From positions 52,384,706-52,448,705 of the forward strand of contig OZ035960.1 in the NCBI GenBank assembly GCA_964034945.1: DNA of 64,000 nucleotides, in the 5' to 3' direction. Origin of the DNA: Chrysopilus asiliformis (Eukaryota; Arthropoda; Insecta; Diptera; Rhagionidae). A model generated the notes under the pieces. That model saw nothing but the letters and a program-made list of their open reading frames with translations, did not search any database and had not been told where the DNA came from. Shown here one piece after another: positions 53,552 through 64,000 of the stretch (position 1 is its first letter; every line of letters begins with the position of its first letter). The position numbers and the translations under genes were made by a program.

Positions 53552-54442
53552 CCGTATGCGTCATAAAAATCTGGAAAATTCATATTAAATTGTAAACCGT
53601 TTAATAAAACATAGAAGTTGAACGAAAAAAAAGCGTGTTTTGCTCTAAACTAAATCTTATATACTAGTAAAAAAAAATTATTCAAAATGTCCACCTCCAG
53701 CATTTACGAACTTCTCCAAACGGAGCCTGTACTTCTTGCAGGTCAATATTAAATAAGACTCCGGCTTGTAATTCCATGCGATGGTAATGGTGGACTTCAG
53801 GGCTTACACATTACTGTAAGCCATAGCTCCAGTCTTAGCCTGAACATATGCCCATATTAAAAAATCCAGGGGATTAAGGTCTGGAGAGCTCGGTGACCAC
53901 ATGTCCTTAGACCAGAAGTTTTTTTAATTATTGGTTTTTTAAATTATCCAAATTTGGGTACTTCTGGCAGTGTGGCACGGTGCCCGTCTTGTCGAAACAC
54001 GTAAAACACATCATTACCGTAGGTTGACTCTATCGATGGTTTTACATGACTCTCCAAGATGTCCTTACCGGATTCCTTCTGATCCTTCCTTTGATTGCCC
54101 TAATCAACACTGGAGTCTTTACTGAAATGGGTCTACCGCTTCCAGATTGCGGCCTAACTATTCCCCTGGCCAAACAAGTCGCTCTTACAGCAAAAACAGT
54201 TGACAACGCTACGTTTAATTCATTGGAAATCGCCTTATTGGACTTCCGCGCGTGGACCAACTTCATGATTTTTACTCTTTGAGTCTCCCCCATGTTGCTA
54301 TATTTATAAACATTTAATTTATTGGCTCAATTATGTACGAAGTTGTATTTTGAAACCCTTTCAAACGTAGTATAATTAATAAGCAACCGTTATCTCCTTG
54401 AAAATACTTGCAGTACTAGATTCCAGTACTAGACGCATACGG
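53552..54442 (-). mobile_element. Tc1-like deletion derivative, copy 3
   Basis: Left end CCGTATGCGTCATAAAAATC; the right end is rearranged (CCAGTACTAGACGCATACGG). TA on both sides. It has the shared internal deletion. Confidence 0.75.
54042..54293 (-). pseudogene. Tc1-like transposase N-terminal HTH (copy 3)
   Basis: Its 83 residues are identical to the copy 2 frame. HTH region AISNELNVALSTVFAVRA, then GRPISVKTP. No catalytic core is fused to it. Confidence 0.7.
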
Positions 54443-54710
54443 TATATGTGCGGAATGCAATTTTAATTAGTTTCGAATAAAAGAAATACCATTAAAAGTA
54501 ACCGCTTTTGCTTTCATTTATTTCGCCCACATAAACTCACTTTTCGTTTCCACGTCCGAAATGGGTGGCGGATTTTTTGACATTTCGAGGTGAGAAATTT
54601 CACGGTGAAATTCTCCCGTATTTGTGATCACAATACCAAATAATGAGAAAACTCACTTATTCAGTTTTCTCACGCAAAAAATTTTCTCACTTGGCAATCA
54701 CAATACCGCT

Positions 54711-56904
54711 GCTGATCAGTACGAAATCCGTTTCGGGCAAAATGATGGGAATGTCTGTCTGTCGGTCTGTCGATCTGTCCGTTGAACGTACCTTAAATAA
54801 CTCGAGAAAGCGACTTGAAATTCTTCGTAAGTTTTACAAAAATCGTAATTTTCTATCAGCTTTTCCAAATATAATGGTAACTATAACGGGTTTTTTGATA
54901 ATTTCTCGAAAATTATTCGCTTTTATGAAAAAATGCATAGAACCAAATTAAAAGGAAGTCGGTAAAATTTTTTACATCTTTTGGTTTAACGGTTTTCGTA
55001 TCAAGATACTCATAAAAAATTTCTGTTACATATTTTTTCCGAAACTAGATACAATTGATATTTTTTATAAAATCGGAAGGATTTGAAAAAGTTTCTAATT
55101 TGAAAGACAAGATGATACTAAACCATTTCAAAATTTGTTCAATTTGCCGGAAAGCGTAACAATATGAAGGATGTTTGTAGTGGAAGACGTCGTTATCAGG
55201 ACGTCCTTATATTATCGATTTAAGTGATCTGAAATCAGATAAAGAAACTATCTGAAATCCGATAAAAGGACGATAAGCGTAATCGCTTCTTCGCTCCCCA
55301 TAATCTATAACACCACTGATTTCAAAGCAGTTATCAAAATAAAATTTATTAAAAATTTTGTAATTTTTAGAATTGCAGTCAAAGTTTAGACAAAACACCT
55401 CAAGATGATCAGAAAGATTGGAATTTTTTCAACAAGTGGTCGCAGTTTCAAAGTAATTGTTTTACATTTATATTTATTATGAATTTCAAAACACTTTAAA
55501 TAACTACTTAACACAAAATGGTCCAAAAAGATTTTTTTTATATTTTATTAACAAAAAACAATGGTATTGCTTTTCTGCTCATGGTAGCAAAACTATGAAT
55601 TATATAGTTTTTATAATAGTTTAGAAAAAAAAACTATTTTTTGTGCTTTCAGTCAAAACTTTACTTACGATTAATTTCTGCTGGAGCGGTGTTAGAATTT
55701 CGTATTATACAAAAACATATTATCACTGATAGTAAACGATTTAGCATTTTGTCCGTTATGCACTCTAACCGAATTATTCTTCATAGACTTAAGATTTGAT
55801 TTTAGAAGGTGTTTTCTACGAGCAGACCGATTTCAAATCTATTCAAATCTAAGTTCTCCAATCAACTGACACTCAATATCCTAAACATATTTCTTGGTAA
55901 TCAAAATCCCGCGTGGTTTTCGTCCATTCGGCGCATGTGCCTGCACTTGAGACCACTTTTATGCCAATTTCTTGGCCTTACCTTACCAACATTCGCCTCG
56001 CGCCATAAGAAGAAACGAAAAGTGTTGAGTGGTGTTTGAAAAATCGCCTCAAATCAAAACAAAACAATCCCCTTTCCGGCAGACTTATTTGGGTGTATTA
56101 GAAGGAAGTTAGAAGGAATATTACATTAAGATTAGCTACTCTATATGAATGTACGAGTACTTTGAACTTTAAAAATTCTACAGTATTTACATATGTAACT
56201 AATAAATACCAAGTAATAATATATTTAAGAAATGGACCCATTATGTTGGGCTGATGAAACTCCCGGAACTTCATATGCAAAGTCTACACGATTGAACAAC
56301 GTTTCGGTTGTTCAGTAAACATTAGATGAGAGATTGGCGAAGTTACTTTTGCTGACTCGTGCACAAGTAGAAAAGTAACTTTTTGTGCTTTACGATTAAT
56401 TGCTTCAGCTAATTAGGCATTTGTTGATTCATATAAACAGCATTGTATCCCGAATATCACCAGTTCAGTCCAAAAGAAAGAGAGAATCTTTATTATGTAT
56501 TTGGAAAGATGAAATTTTATTAAAATTATATTGAATCGGCAGAAAATTTTTGTTGATCACCACAATTTTATTTAAAAAGAAATTAGTAATGATTCCAGTA
56601 TGGAACTGATACTCAATAATCGGATAGTCCTGGAAGTTTTCCTTGTATAGTTTTCAATATGTATTTTTAAATTCTATAAAATTCAATGTATATTTTTTTA
56701 GAATCAATTCAGGACGAAAACTAAGTACAATAAGTTCTCGATATTTTTGAAGCATCAAAAATAACCGGGCTGCTTGCTAGTATGTAGTTCATGTTATCAT
56801 AAAACCTCATCCACTGCACCATTAGAAATCAACAATTCCTCACGAAGTAAAATTTCAGGTCGAGTAATGTTACAGATTATCAAATTTTTTTTAATGAAGC
56901 ATTG
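54711..56904. other. No gene recognised
   Basis: 54711-54960 carries a GTCTGTCTGTCGGTCTGTC block and CTCGAGAAAGCGACTTGAAA, a diverged dispersed repeat. About 55915-56040 is GC-richer with no recognised product. Confidence 0.4.
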
Positions 56905-57013
56905 TAAAGGGTCTTTCAATAAGGATGCTCGGTTTTTAAATGTGAATAAAACAAGTTGTGTGGAAGATATCCACCCAATTTTTTTTTGTTTGAAAGAATA
57001 TTTTATGGCATTA

Positions 57014-58306
57014 ACACATGGATCAATAAGTCCCGAGACTAACAATGAAAACAACATTTTTTTTGCCAAATTTTTTTTTATTCATCAATATAATCACCTT
57101 TTAGGGTGATACAATCGTTCCAACGCTTTTCCAATTTTTCAATACCATGTTTATAAAAAAAATTATCTTTCGCTTCAAAATAAGCTTCAGTTTCAGCGAT
57201 GACCTCCTCATTTGAGCCAAATCTTTTTCCCTGGAGCATTTTTTTAAGATCAGCAAAGAGCCAGTAGTCACTGGGGGCTAAATCTGGCGAGTATGGGGGG
57301 TGGGGAAGCAGATGAAAGCCCAATTCGTTCAATTTTGCCATTGTTTTCATCGACTTGTGGCAGGGTGCATTGTCTTGGTGAAAAAGGATTTTTTTTCTCT
57401 GCATGTGCGGTCGTTTTTTTGCGATTTCCTCCTTCAAACGCACCAGCAAGTCAATATAACAATCACTGTTGATCGATTTACCTTTTTCGAGGTAGTCAAT
57501 GAAAATCACGCCATGCGTATCCCAAAAAACTGACGCCATGACTTTGCCAGCTGACTGCTGCGTTTTCGGACGCTTCGGACGGCTTTCGCCAGCTGTGCGC
57601 CACTCAGATGACTGCCGCTTCGACTCTGGAGTGTAGTGATGTATCCATGTTTCGTCCATGGACACGTAACGACGCAAGAAATCTTTTTTATTGCGAGTAA
57701 ATAGCGATAAACAGCTTTCTGAATCATCGACTCGTTGCTGTTTTTGTTCCATCGAAAGCAATCGCGGCACCCACTTGGAAAAAACCTTTTTCATGCTCAA
57801 TTTTTCATGAAGGATAGTAAATGCACTTCCATATGATATCTGTGTTATCTCAGCAATCTCACGGAGCTTCACTTTACGATCTTTCATTATAATTTTTGTC
57901 ACTTCACTCACATTTTCCGGTGTAACGGCTTCCACAGGTCTACCCGAGCGTTCCGCGTCATTTGTGTCGGTACGACCACGTTTAAACTCGGCAAACCACC
58001 GACAAATCGTTGCTTTTGATGGACAAGAGTCCGGGTAACATTTTTCAATCCATTGTTTCGCTTGCACGGTGTTTTTACCCATTAAAAAACAATGTTTTAT
58101 CAGAACACGAAACTCGGTTTTTTCCATTTTTTAAACAAACTACAAAACGACTTTACTCCAACCTCGATAACTCAGCTGTTTCTGGTCCGATCGACTTAAA
58201 ATTTTGACACGTTTCAAGCAAAGGTTAGTACTCTAGAAAGACGTGGTTACTGGTTTACTACGAGCGTCATCTCTGGGTTAGTCTCGGGACTTATTGATCC
58301 ATGTGT
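57014..58306 (-). mobile_element. Irritans-type mariner, apparently full length
   Basis: 1,293 bp with perfect 30 bp TIRs beginning ACACATGGATCAATAAGTCC, TA on both sides (57012-57013, 58307-58308) and one uninterrupted transposase frame. Himar1-type elements are of similar length. Confidence 0.92.
57078..58127 (-). CDS. Mariner transposase, irritans subfamily
   Basis: 349 codons, ATG to TAG-type stop within the TIRs, about the usual length (Himar1-type proteins have about 348). The N-terminal half has two helix-turn-helix motifs (residues about 5-50 and 85-110) with the GRP linker (SGRPVEAVT). The WVP-x2-L linker (WVPRLL, 119-124) is present in altered form. Catalytic D,D34D is complete: D158 (SMDETWIHH), D252 (FHQDNAPCHKS), D287 (YSPDLAPSDYWLF). 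It cuts and pastes the element at TA sites. The start follows 149 bp of 5' sequence after the TIR. No frameshift or internal stop was seen, so it is potentially active; activity cannot be read from sequence. Confidence 0.93.
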   Translation of the reverse strand: MEKTEFRVLIKHCFLMGKNTVQAKQWIEKCYPDSCPSKATICRWFAEFKRGRTDTNDAERSGRPVEAVTPENVSEVTKIIMKDRKVKLREIAEITQISYGSAFTILHEKLSMKKVFSKWVPRLLSMEQKQQRVDDSESCLSLFTRNKKDFLRRYVSMDETWIHHYTPESKRQSSEWRTAGESRPKRPKTQQSAGKVMASVFWDTHGVIFIDYLEKGKSINSDCYIDLLVRLKEEIAKKRPHMQRKKILFHQDNAPCHKSMKTMAKLNELGFHLLPHPPYSPDLAPSDYWLFADLKKMLQGKRFGSNEEVIAETEAYFEAKDNFFYKHGIEKLEKRWNDCITLKGDYIDE

Positions 58307-59004
58307 TAAGTATGGAACATAACGTCGTTCAAATGTCCGTCGCTACTTTGCTTGGTGGCACGTATTCGGGACGTCCAAATTTCGATAACTTTGTCGCATA
58401 AATCTGGCAGAATTTTCTGAATGTCGTTCGTTATGTTGACTTTCAGGGCATCAATTATTTGCGGTTTATTCGCATAGACCTGCGATTTAAGATAGCCCCA
58501 AAGGAAGAAGTCTAAAGCAAATGTGGCCAGTTCACGTCGCCGCCGCGCGAGATAACCATGTCTTGAAATCGCTCGTACAGAATGTCCATATTGGCATGTG
58601 CCGTGTGGCATGTAGCGCCGTCCTGTTGGAACCACATGTTGTCGGGATCCATATCATCGAGTTTAGACCACAAGAAGTTACTTATCATCGATCTGTAGCG
58701 CTCGCCGTTGAAGGTTATGGCAATGCCAATTTCGTTTTGGAAGAAGTACGGACCGATGATTCCGGCAGACCAAAATCTGCACCAAACAATGACTTTCTCG
58801 GGATACATTTGGTGCTGGTGTATCTCGTGTGGATTGGTATCACCCCAAATCTGACAATATAGCTTGTTCACAAGTCCATTCATCCAAAAATGAGCCTCGT
58901 CGCAAATGAAAAATTAGTCAAAAATTAGTTTCTCGAACGGAGCACTGATTTTGAAAATAAAATTTAATGATTTGCACACGTTGTTCAACGCCATAACCTT
59001 CCAT
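58307..59004 (-). pseudogene. Broken Tc1/mariner-superfamily transposase
   Basis: It begins MEGYGVEQRVQIIKFYFQNQ at 59004, then loses the HTH/linker region. It resumes in another frame with CDEAHFWMNGLVNK (first catalytic Asp region), then FQQDGATCHTAH (second), and shifts again to ALDFFLWGYLKSQVYANKP (third region replaced from CDL.PLD). It ends NDVMFHT. At least one large deletion and one frameshift make it inactive. Its stop codon uses the TA duplicated by the mariner insertion. Confidence 0.75.
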
Positions 59005-59113
59005 TGTGATTTGCCATACACTACTGATCAATTCACAACAAATTTGACAGATGTTGCTTTAAAAACATGGCCGCTATAAACTTCGAGCGTTCTTACTGAA
59101 ATACCCTTTAGTT

Positions 59114-59371
59114 CAGGAATGTCCAACCTTTCAGCTTTCGTGGGCCACATTGGGAGAAGACGAGTTGTATTGGGCCACAAATAAAATATAGTAACCCTAA
59201 AGATAGCTGATTAGTAAAAAACGTAGAATATATACATACTTGGTTAACAATTTTAAGTAATTTAAACTTCATTAATTCATCAAGTTTGTAAATATATCAA
59301 TTTTTGTTGGGCCTCATGCAAACATGTCTTGGGCCGCATGCGGCCCGCGGGCCGCAGGTTGGACAAACCTG
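59114..59371. mobile_element. MER30-like hAT MITE, intact, perfect 8 bp TSD
   Basis: 258 bp. It starts CAGGAATGTCCAACCTTTCA and ends GCAGGTTGGACAAACCTG, with CTTTAGTT on both sides (59106-59113, 59372-59379). GGGCCACATTGG, TAAAATATAGTAACC, AGATAGCTGATTAG and GGGCCGCATGCGGCCCGCGG lie in the order I recall for the primate hAT-Charlie MITE MER30. Non-coding. Confidence 0.85.
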
Positions 59372-59379
59372 CTTTAGTT

Positions 59380-61137
59380 ATTCACTATAATGAAAACTTG
59401 CTGCAAGAAAATTTACTATAGCAACTTTTTTTCACTTTAGCAACATGTTGTATTTTATTCAATTGTTGATGCTGGTGTGCCGATTAGACTGGGGAGCTTA
59501 TTTTATGCTTGAAGGCAGCAAAATGAAGTTCTGAATTGTAGGAATTGTATATTTAACATAGGACTCAGATACTTTTTTTTTATTTGTTATTATTAAATTA
59601 TTAGTTAGACAGTTCGGTTGGGAAAATAAAATATTGCGAATTAAATAACACTTGTTTCAGTTAAAGCCATCCTACAGAATATCTTTATATCAGCTACTGT
59701 TTTTGGTGCCATCCTGACTGTTGAACATCAAGTCAAAATACCGAATACCTCGTCACTCTGGTTGTTACAAGATCATGCAATTTTAATTGATTCCGGCAGT
59801 TGTCTATGAAAAAAAATTTAAATGAATCCGTATATCGTTCAGGATAGTTATTTAAAAAAAAATCGACACTCTAGAATTAAATAGCAAAAAATTTGAATTA
59901 AATGAATCGCTTTTTGTATTCATCAGGCAATTCTGAAGTTTGATAACTTATTTTTTGGGAGAGTAGCAATATTACTTTAAAAAGCAAAGATGTGAATCCC
60001 CTTGTCTTTTAAAAGGGTTCGGTCCCGGTTTCGTTCTTCGGGGGCAAGAGTTCAGTTTAGCGACAATGACGTTACAAATTGTTCCTGTATAGAGGAGGTG
60101 AGGGGGAAGCATCCCCTATCCAAAATGGGTATTTTTAGCCGTTGCTCGCCCCCTTGCCCCTCCAGGGGTCCCAAAATTTTGTATGAAACTTTTTTCTGGG
60201 GGGTGGTAGGGGGGGGGGTGTGTAAAAGGTAATGAAAGGTGCATTCCAAAAATATATAGCATGATAGGGCCCCCCTTTCCCTCTTCGATTTATCCCCCCT
60301 TTGAAAAAAGTGGACTTTTGCAACAAAACTACTTTTACTAGCACAATTTCGGGTCGCAAACCTCATAAAAGTAGTTTGAAATGACTGCTGACGCTGTTTT
60401 AATTACAAAATTTCATTTTAAAATTTTCATAAAACCTCACTTTTCTGACGAAAAAAAACTTGAGCTACAAAACAATTTTACTTATGAGCCAGGATATGTC
60501 AAATGACTCCAATTGGAATTTCTATAAAAATGTCTTTTGATTGTCACCATGTGCGACATTCTTTCTTCAAACCCAGATAAAGCGAATCGACGAATCCTTT
60601 GCTGAAAGTCCAAAAAAAGCTCTTCTAAATCCGGTTGTTTTCTTCAATAAAAGCGTTTTTGCTTTCAAAATCAAATTTGAAGTGTTCAAAAGACTTTATT
60701 CTTGATACAAACCATGTGGCTAATTTTTGTGGGAAATTTATATACCCTACAGAATAATATCATAAAAGCACGTGTATGTATATTATCAATAAGGCCCGTT
60801 TGCGCGTATTATTCTTAAAAAATTAAGTTGTGGTTAGCCTACTTAAACCGTTTTGTGGGTGCAAACGGCACTAAATCGCTTAATTAGTTAAATGAAAACA
60901 AAAACCTGAGGGTAATAGAAAAGTAAAAAACAAGTGCGTTATTGCAAAGTTTGTTTGAAACTTTAAATGGCGAAGGAGAAAAAGAAAAATATCCTATAAT
61001 TACCGTGTAGGTGCAGACCGGTGGCTGAAATCTTTAATGGTGCATTCGAATGGCTTGTTTTTTTGCTCGAAAATTGCTGACTTCAAAAACTTGTATACAA
61101 TTGCCAAATTTTAGACCACTCCACGAAAAATTTGTCT
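59380..61137. other. No gene; one dispersed repeat
   Basis: 60325-60410 repeats 5885-5970. A G-rich/C-rich patch (GGGGGGGTGTG, GGGCCCCCC) lies at 60195-60300. Otherwise unassigned. Confidence 0.4.
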
Positions 61138-61145
61138 ATTCTAAT

Positions 61146-62304
61146 TAGTGTTATTCCTCTACGCGTAGATAATTGTCTACACTTCACTGTAGACAATATC
61201 GTAGACAATAGATTTTGGGAAAGACAATGTAGAGTCTAAATTGTAGACATCGGCGTAGACAATGTCGACTTTGCGTAGACAATGTAGACTTTCTCATATC
61301 TGTCAAAACAAAGTCATCAGTGAGTCATATATCTAATACTATACTGTATAGGAAATGGCTAATTACAAGAAATGGCGGGGCGCTGGTGTCCCTAAAGAGT
61401 TAATTTATATGAAAAAGACATAAAAAAACCATTGGTTTTTTGAAATATGGCAGCGATGCGTCATCCAACTCTGTCGCAGTTCGCCATAAAACTATTGCAG
61501 ATTCCAGCTTCATCTGGGCAAATAAAAAGACTGTTTTCCAGCTGGTCACAAGTGCATTCTCAAAGCCGAAATCGACTGATTTTTGAAAGGTCTAAAAAAC
61601 TACTCCATATTTATTATTCTTTGCGAATAAATGATAATTTATATTACGAAGAAGACAATGATTCTGATTAAGATTGATTTATGTACAATACATATAAGCG
61701 CAAAAAATAAATTCTTGAATTAGTTTTGGTAGTTTTTATTTTTAATATTTTTTATATTCCACTAGGGGTATTTGACTTACTTTATTTGATTTGAATTACT
61801 TCCATATAGATTTCCGTCTATCTGTAAATACGACAACTCTCAACGGAATTAAGCTAAAGACTAGAAACAAACGTGTTTTTCGAAAAAATTGAACAGATAT
61901 TCTTAAATGAGCAAAGCCATCCCATACAAATGAATCAGTTTTTAAAAAAAAACGGTTCGTTATATTGAAAAATGTGGGAAGCAAAAAGGTTTTAGAGTTC
62001 AATGTGATTTCAATTGCAAAAATTAAAAAAAGCCGCTTAGATTGCATGCATAGAATTAGAATTGCCATTAAAGTTTGCTCCGAAGTTCTCATGTACACCA
62101 TTTGGCGATTGCTCCCTGGAAATTGTGCTTTATTATGTTAAAATTAATTGAAGAAAATGAGATTTTAAAACTAAATCAGCTATCCTCTTTTTTATTGAAT
62201 GTCTACATTGTCTACGCGTAGAGAATAGACCATTGTCTACAGTAATGGCCTACGCGTCAATAATGGTGTAGTCTACATCACGTAGATTACGCGGCACAAC
62301 ACTG
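61146..62304 (+). mobile_element. hAT element with GTCTACGCGTAGAC repeats, perfect 8 bp TSD
   Basis: ATTCTAAT flanks both ends (61138-61145, 62305-62312). The left end is TAGTGTTATTCC; the right reads CAGTGTTGTGCC in reverse complement. CTACGCGTAG/GTCTACRNNGTAGAC words crowd 61160-61300 and 62200-62290, presumably transposase-binding sites. Only the C-terminal transposase remains. Confidence 0.85.
61447..61671 (+). pseudogene. hAT transposase C-terminal dimerisation domain
   Basis: 74 residues to a TAA: HPTLSQFAIKLLQIPASSGQ, then IKRLFSSWSQVHSQSRNRL and KKLLHIYYSLRIND. This is the hATC consensus (L-x-IP-ASS-x-x-x-ER-x-FS reads IKRLFSSW). The RNase H-like core and BED finger are deleted. The Met is not a natural start; upstream coding is gone. 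It ends in an acidic tail (EEDNDSD). Confidence 0.75.
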
Positions 62305-62312
62305 ATTCTAAT

Positions 62313-62643
62313 GGCAAAGAAATTTCCCTTTTTCGAGCAATTTTTAGAAAGAGCAATTTTTAGACCAGTTTTCTGCTCTGTGGAAACAGACTGATTTACA
62401 CTGATAAAAAACGCGAAATTTAAAAAAAAAATTATTTTGACAATTCGAATTTTTTTACGTCGGGGCAACAAAATCTGAAATTTGAGAAAAGCAAAACTGC
62501 TTTGCTTAAAAATATGCTTTTCGAATTTGTTATAAGCAAAGAATAAGTATCTGAAGAAGCGAAAGAAACCGAAATTCTCATAACCCACGTTTGAGTGAGC
62601 ATATGCGATATAGAAAAAAAACGTTTTAAATGTGCAGGCAAAA
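62313..62643. other. Spacer between two hAT elements; no gene
   Basis: No coding similarity was seen. Confidence 0.45.
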
Positions 62644-62651
62644 GGTAAGTC

Positions 62652-63538
62652 CAGTGACGTGGCGTGCTGCTTTCAGTAGGGTGTTCAATATTAAGTTTCT
62701 GTTAAATGATATAGACGTCTACTCTTAGTTTTATCCAGGATCACGTCCGGGACGTGATAGATGAAGATCCAATTTTTCCTCGATATTTAATTGAGAAAAT
62801 TGTTTCTCAAACAATTTTTCGATTGCGCATCCGCATTCACAAGCCATAATATTAAATTAATTATTCCTCATACACAAAAGCCAACTGAACACCTGTAAAA
62901 TCAGAAACCGACTGAGCTGATGAGCAAGCAATATATTGCTGTTTTGCTTGGCACACACACCCACACGCATCAGCACGTCAGCCGAACGGCCATACGATGG
63001 TCGGTTTTCTATTGTCGGGTTTCGCAGCATCGCGGCCAGCAGCAAGCAACATCGCATCGGTTCGCCGTGCGGCTTTTTCTGGAGCACCCAAATTCATCGT
63101 TGTGTGCGGTTATTTCTTGTGAACTTTGTGTGCGGTGAAACGTTTTTTATTATAGACTTTTACTTAGTCATATGTGTTTTTACTTTGCTTTGGTGCGCTG
63201 TAAATTGGAGAACACTCGAGTCGGTCGAACGACCGAAAGAGTCGGTATTGCGTTTCGAGTGTGTTTCGCTAAGGGGCGAGTAGGAAAGAAGGCCACAAGC
63301 AATTTTTACTTTGGTTCGCTGTAAAGTGTAGAACACTTGGTTGGTCGAAAGATCGAAAGATAATGAAACATGTTGGTAATGTAGGGTGCGGGTGCTTTAG
63401 GCAACCATTGCCATTGGTAAATTGTCGAAAGAATTGGCACAAAAAAAAAGAAATTAATTAACAATAGATTTCCGATACATATTGGATTTCAGTAGGGTGT
63501 GCAGTGAACACCCTCGCACCTTAGAAGAAACGTCACTG
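62652..63538. mobile_element. hAT element carrying promoter-like GC-rich sequence
   Basis: GGTAAGTC flanks both ends exactly (62644-62651, 63539-63546). The ends are CAGTGACGTGGCG and ACGTCACTG, with AGGGTGTTCA/TGAACACCCT inside. The interior (about 62930-63290) is GC-richer than the window and holds a direct repeat (TTTTACTTTGSTTYGSTGTAAA...GAACACT at about 63177 and 63305) and palindromic TCGGTCGAACGACCGA. No transposase fragment was recognised. Confidence 0.8.
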
Positions 63539-63546
63539 GGTAAGTC

Positions 63547-64000
63547 TCTTTCTGTCATGCACACTTAAATGGTCTCTGCAAAAAAATAAAAAATCATGGA
63601 GTTTATGCAATGTGAGAGGGTGATCCAAATGACCGAATATTTTGAGATAAAAATTCCAAAATCACATTTTTTTTTACATAAAAACTGTATTTAGTAACCG
63701 AACTATAAGCAAAGAAGTTCCACAAGTCATTTTTAAATGAAATTTTTGTTAAAAAACTGCGTTAAGCTGTTTTTTTTTCTTAAATTGCTGTGACATAAAC
63801 AACAGCTTATTGGCTCACCCTAAACACGAAATTTTCTCTCATCACAAACACAAACATAGTGCGGCTGGCCCCATTTGTTTACATTTTGTTGAGCCATTGA
63901 AGAAATCATTTTTCGTATGTTTTTCACTGCACAAAAATAGGTTTCCGCACTGAAAAATGCCACGAATAAAATTTTTAAAATGCATTGTCACCGAATGTTT
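63547..64000. other. No gene recognised
   Basis: AT-rich window end without recognised coding sequence. Confidence 0.45.

Larger units (their letters stand above)
53160..54710. mobile_element. Element with CAGCGGTATTGTGATT ends
   Basis: The left end is CAGCGGTATTGTGATT and the right end AATCACAATACCGCTG. GGTATTRTGATT words and TGAGAAA/TTTCTC pairs recur near both ends. Tc1-like copy 3 is inside. No TSD is evident. Confidence 0.6.
56907..59108 (-). mobile_element. Tc1/mariner relic holding a mariner
   Basis: The left end is AAGGGTCTTTCAATAAGGAT; the right reads AAGGGTATTTCAGTAAGAAC in reverse complement. TA on both sides (56905-56906, 59109-59110). Without the mariner it is about 0.9 kb, with a broken transposase. 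Same family as 26412-27137. Confidence 0.75.

Noticed and set aside
55809..56039. 76-residue frame on + in a GC-richer patch
   Set aside because: Neither strand gave a recognisable protein; comparison with small ribosomal proteins did not hold.
62936..63283. 115-residue frame on + in the GC-rich segment
   Set aside because: It crosses the internal direct repeat of a hAT element and matches no known domain; the segment looks more like regulatory or 5' UTR sequence.

Overview
This is an AT-rich arthropod, almost certainly insect, nuclear genomic window. The evidence is two conserved animal genes with very short introns (64-68 bp where no transposon has landed), a Dpr-interacting-protein (DIP) type immunoglobulin gene of the arthropod kind, an irritans-type mariner, and many copies of a DINE-1/Helentron-like element carrying a GTCY microsatellite. 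Short introns and GTCY Helentrons point to a dipteran, but the species cannot be fixed from the sequence. There are no rRNA genes, credible tRNA genes, CRISPR arrays or bacterial operons.

Only two host genes are supported. (1) The last two coding exons of an HDDC2-like HD-domain 5'-nucleotidase lie on + at 19701-20373. (2) Five internal exons of a DIP-family cell-surface Ig protein lie on - between 33198 and 23628; three Ig domains can be read through consistent splice phases, and an 8.4 kb intron splits the first Ig domain. The two genes are convergent. Their missing 5' exons are not visible.

Everything else that can be named is transposon. 0.6-8.5 kb: a hAT element with a BED finger, nested piggyBac-like MITEs, a Harbinger-like relic, and a pogo-like element holding a Helentron. 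9.5-12.1 kb: a large palindrome. 15.4-19.0 kb: a three-deep nest (hAT element, then foldback, then MITE). 25-33 kb: hAT, Tc1/mariner and pogo relics, a tandem 113-122 bp repeat array, and a 2 kb Penelope-like GIY-YIG palindrome inside the DIP intron. 35-45 kb: Helentron copies, one nested inside another, with a solo LTR. 47.5-54.7 kb: a pogo-like element carrying a canonical Helitron and a MITE, and two more copies of a Tc1-like deletion derivative. 56.9-59.4 kb: a Tc1-like relic holding an apparently intact irritans-type mariner, next to a hAT element that resembles a primate repeat. 61.1-63.5 kb: two hAT elements with perfect 8 bp target-site duplications.

No new defence or regulatory system was found. 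The most interesting items are the MER30-like hAT copies (possible horizontal transfer), the intact mariner, the head-to-head Penelope palindrome, the 3.36 kb foldback with an unidentified reading frame, and a hAT element carrying promoter-like GC-rich sequence. All intervals were derived by reading the sequence. TIR and TSD positions should be good to a base or two; edges of degenerate repeats are approximate.
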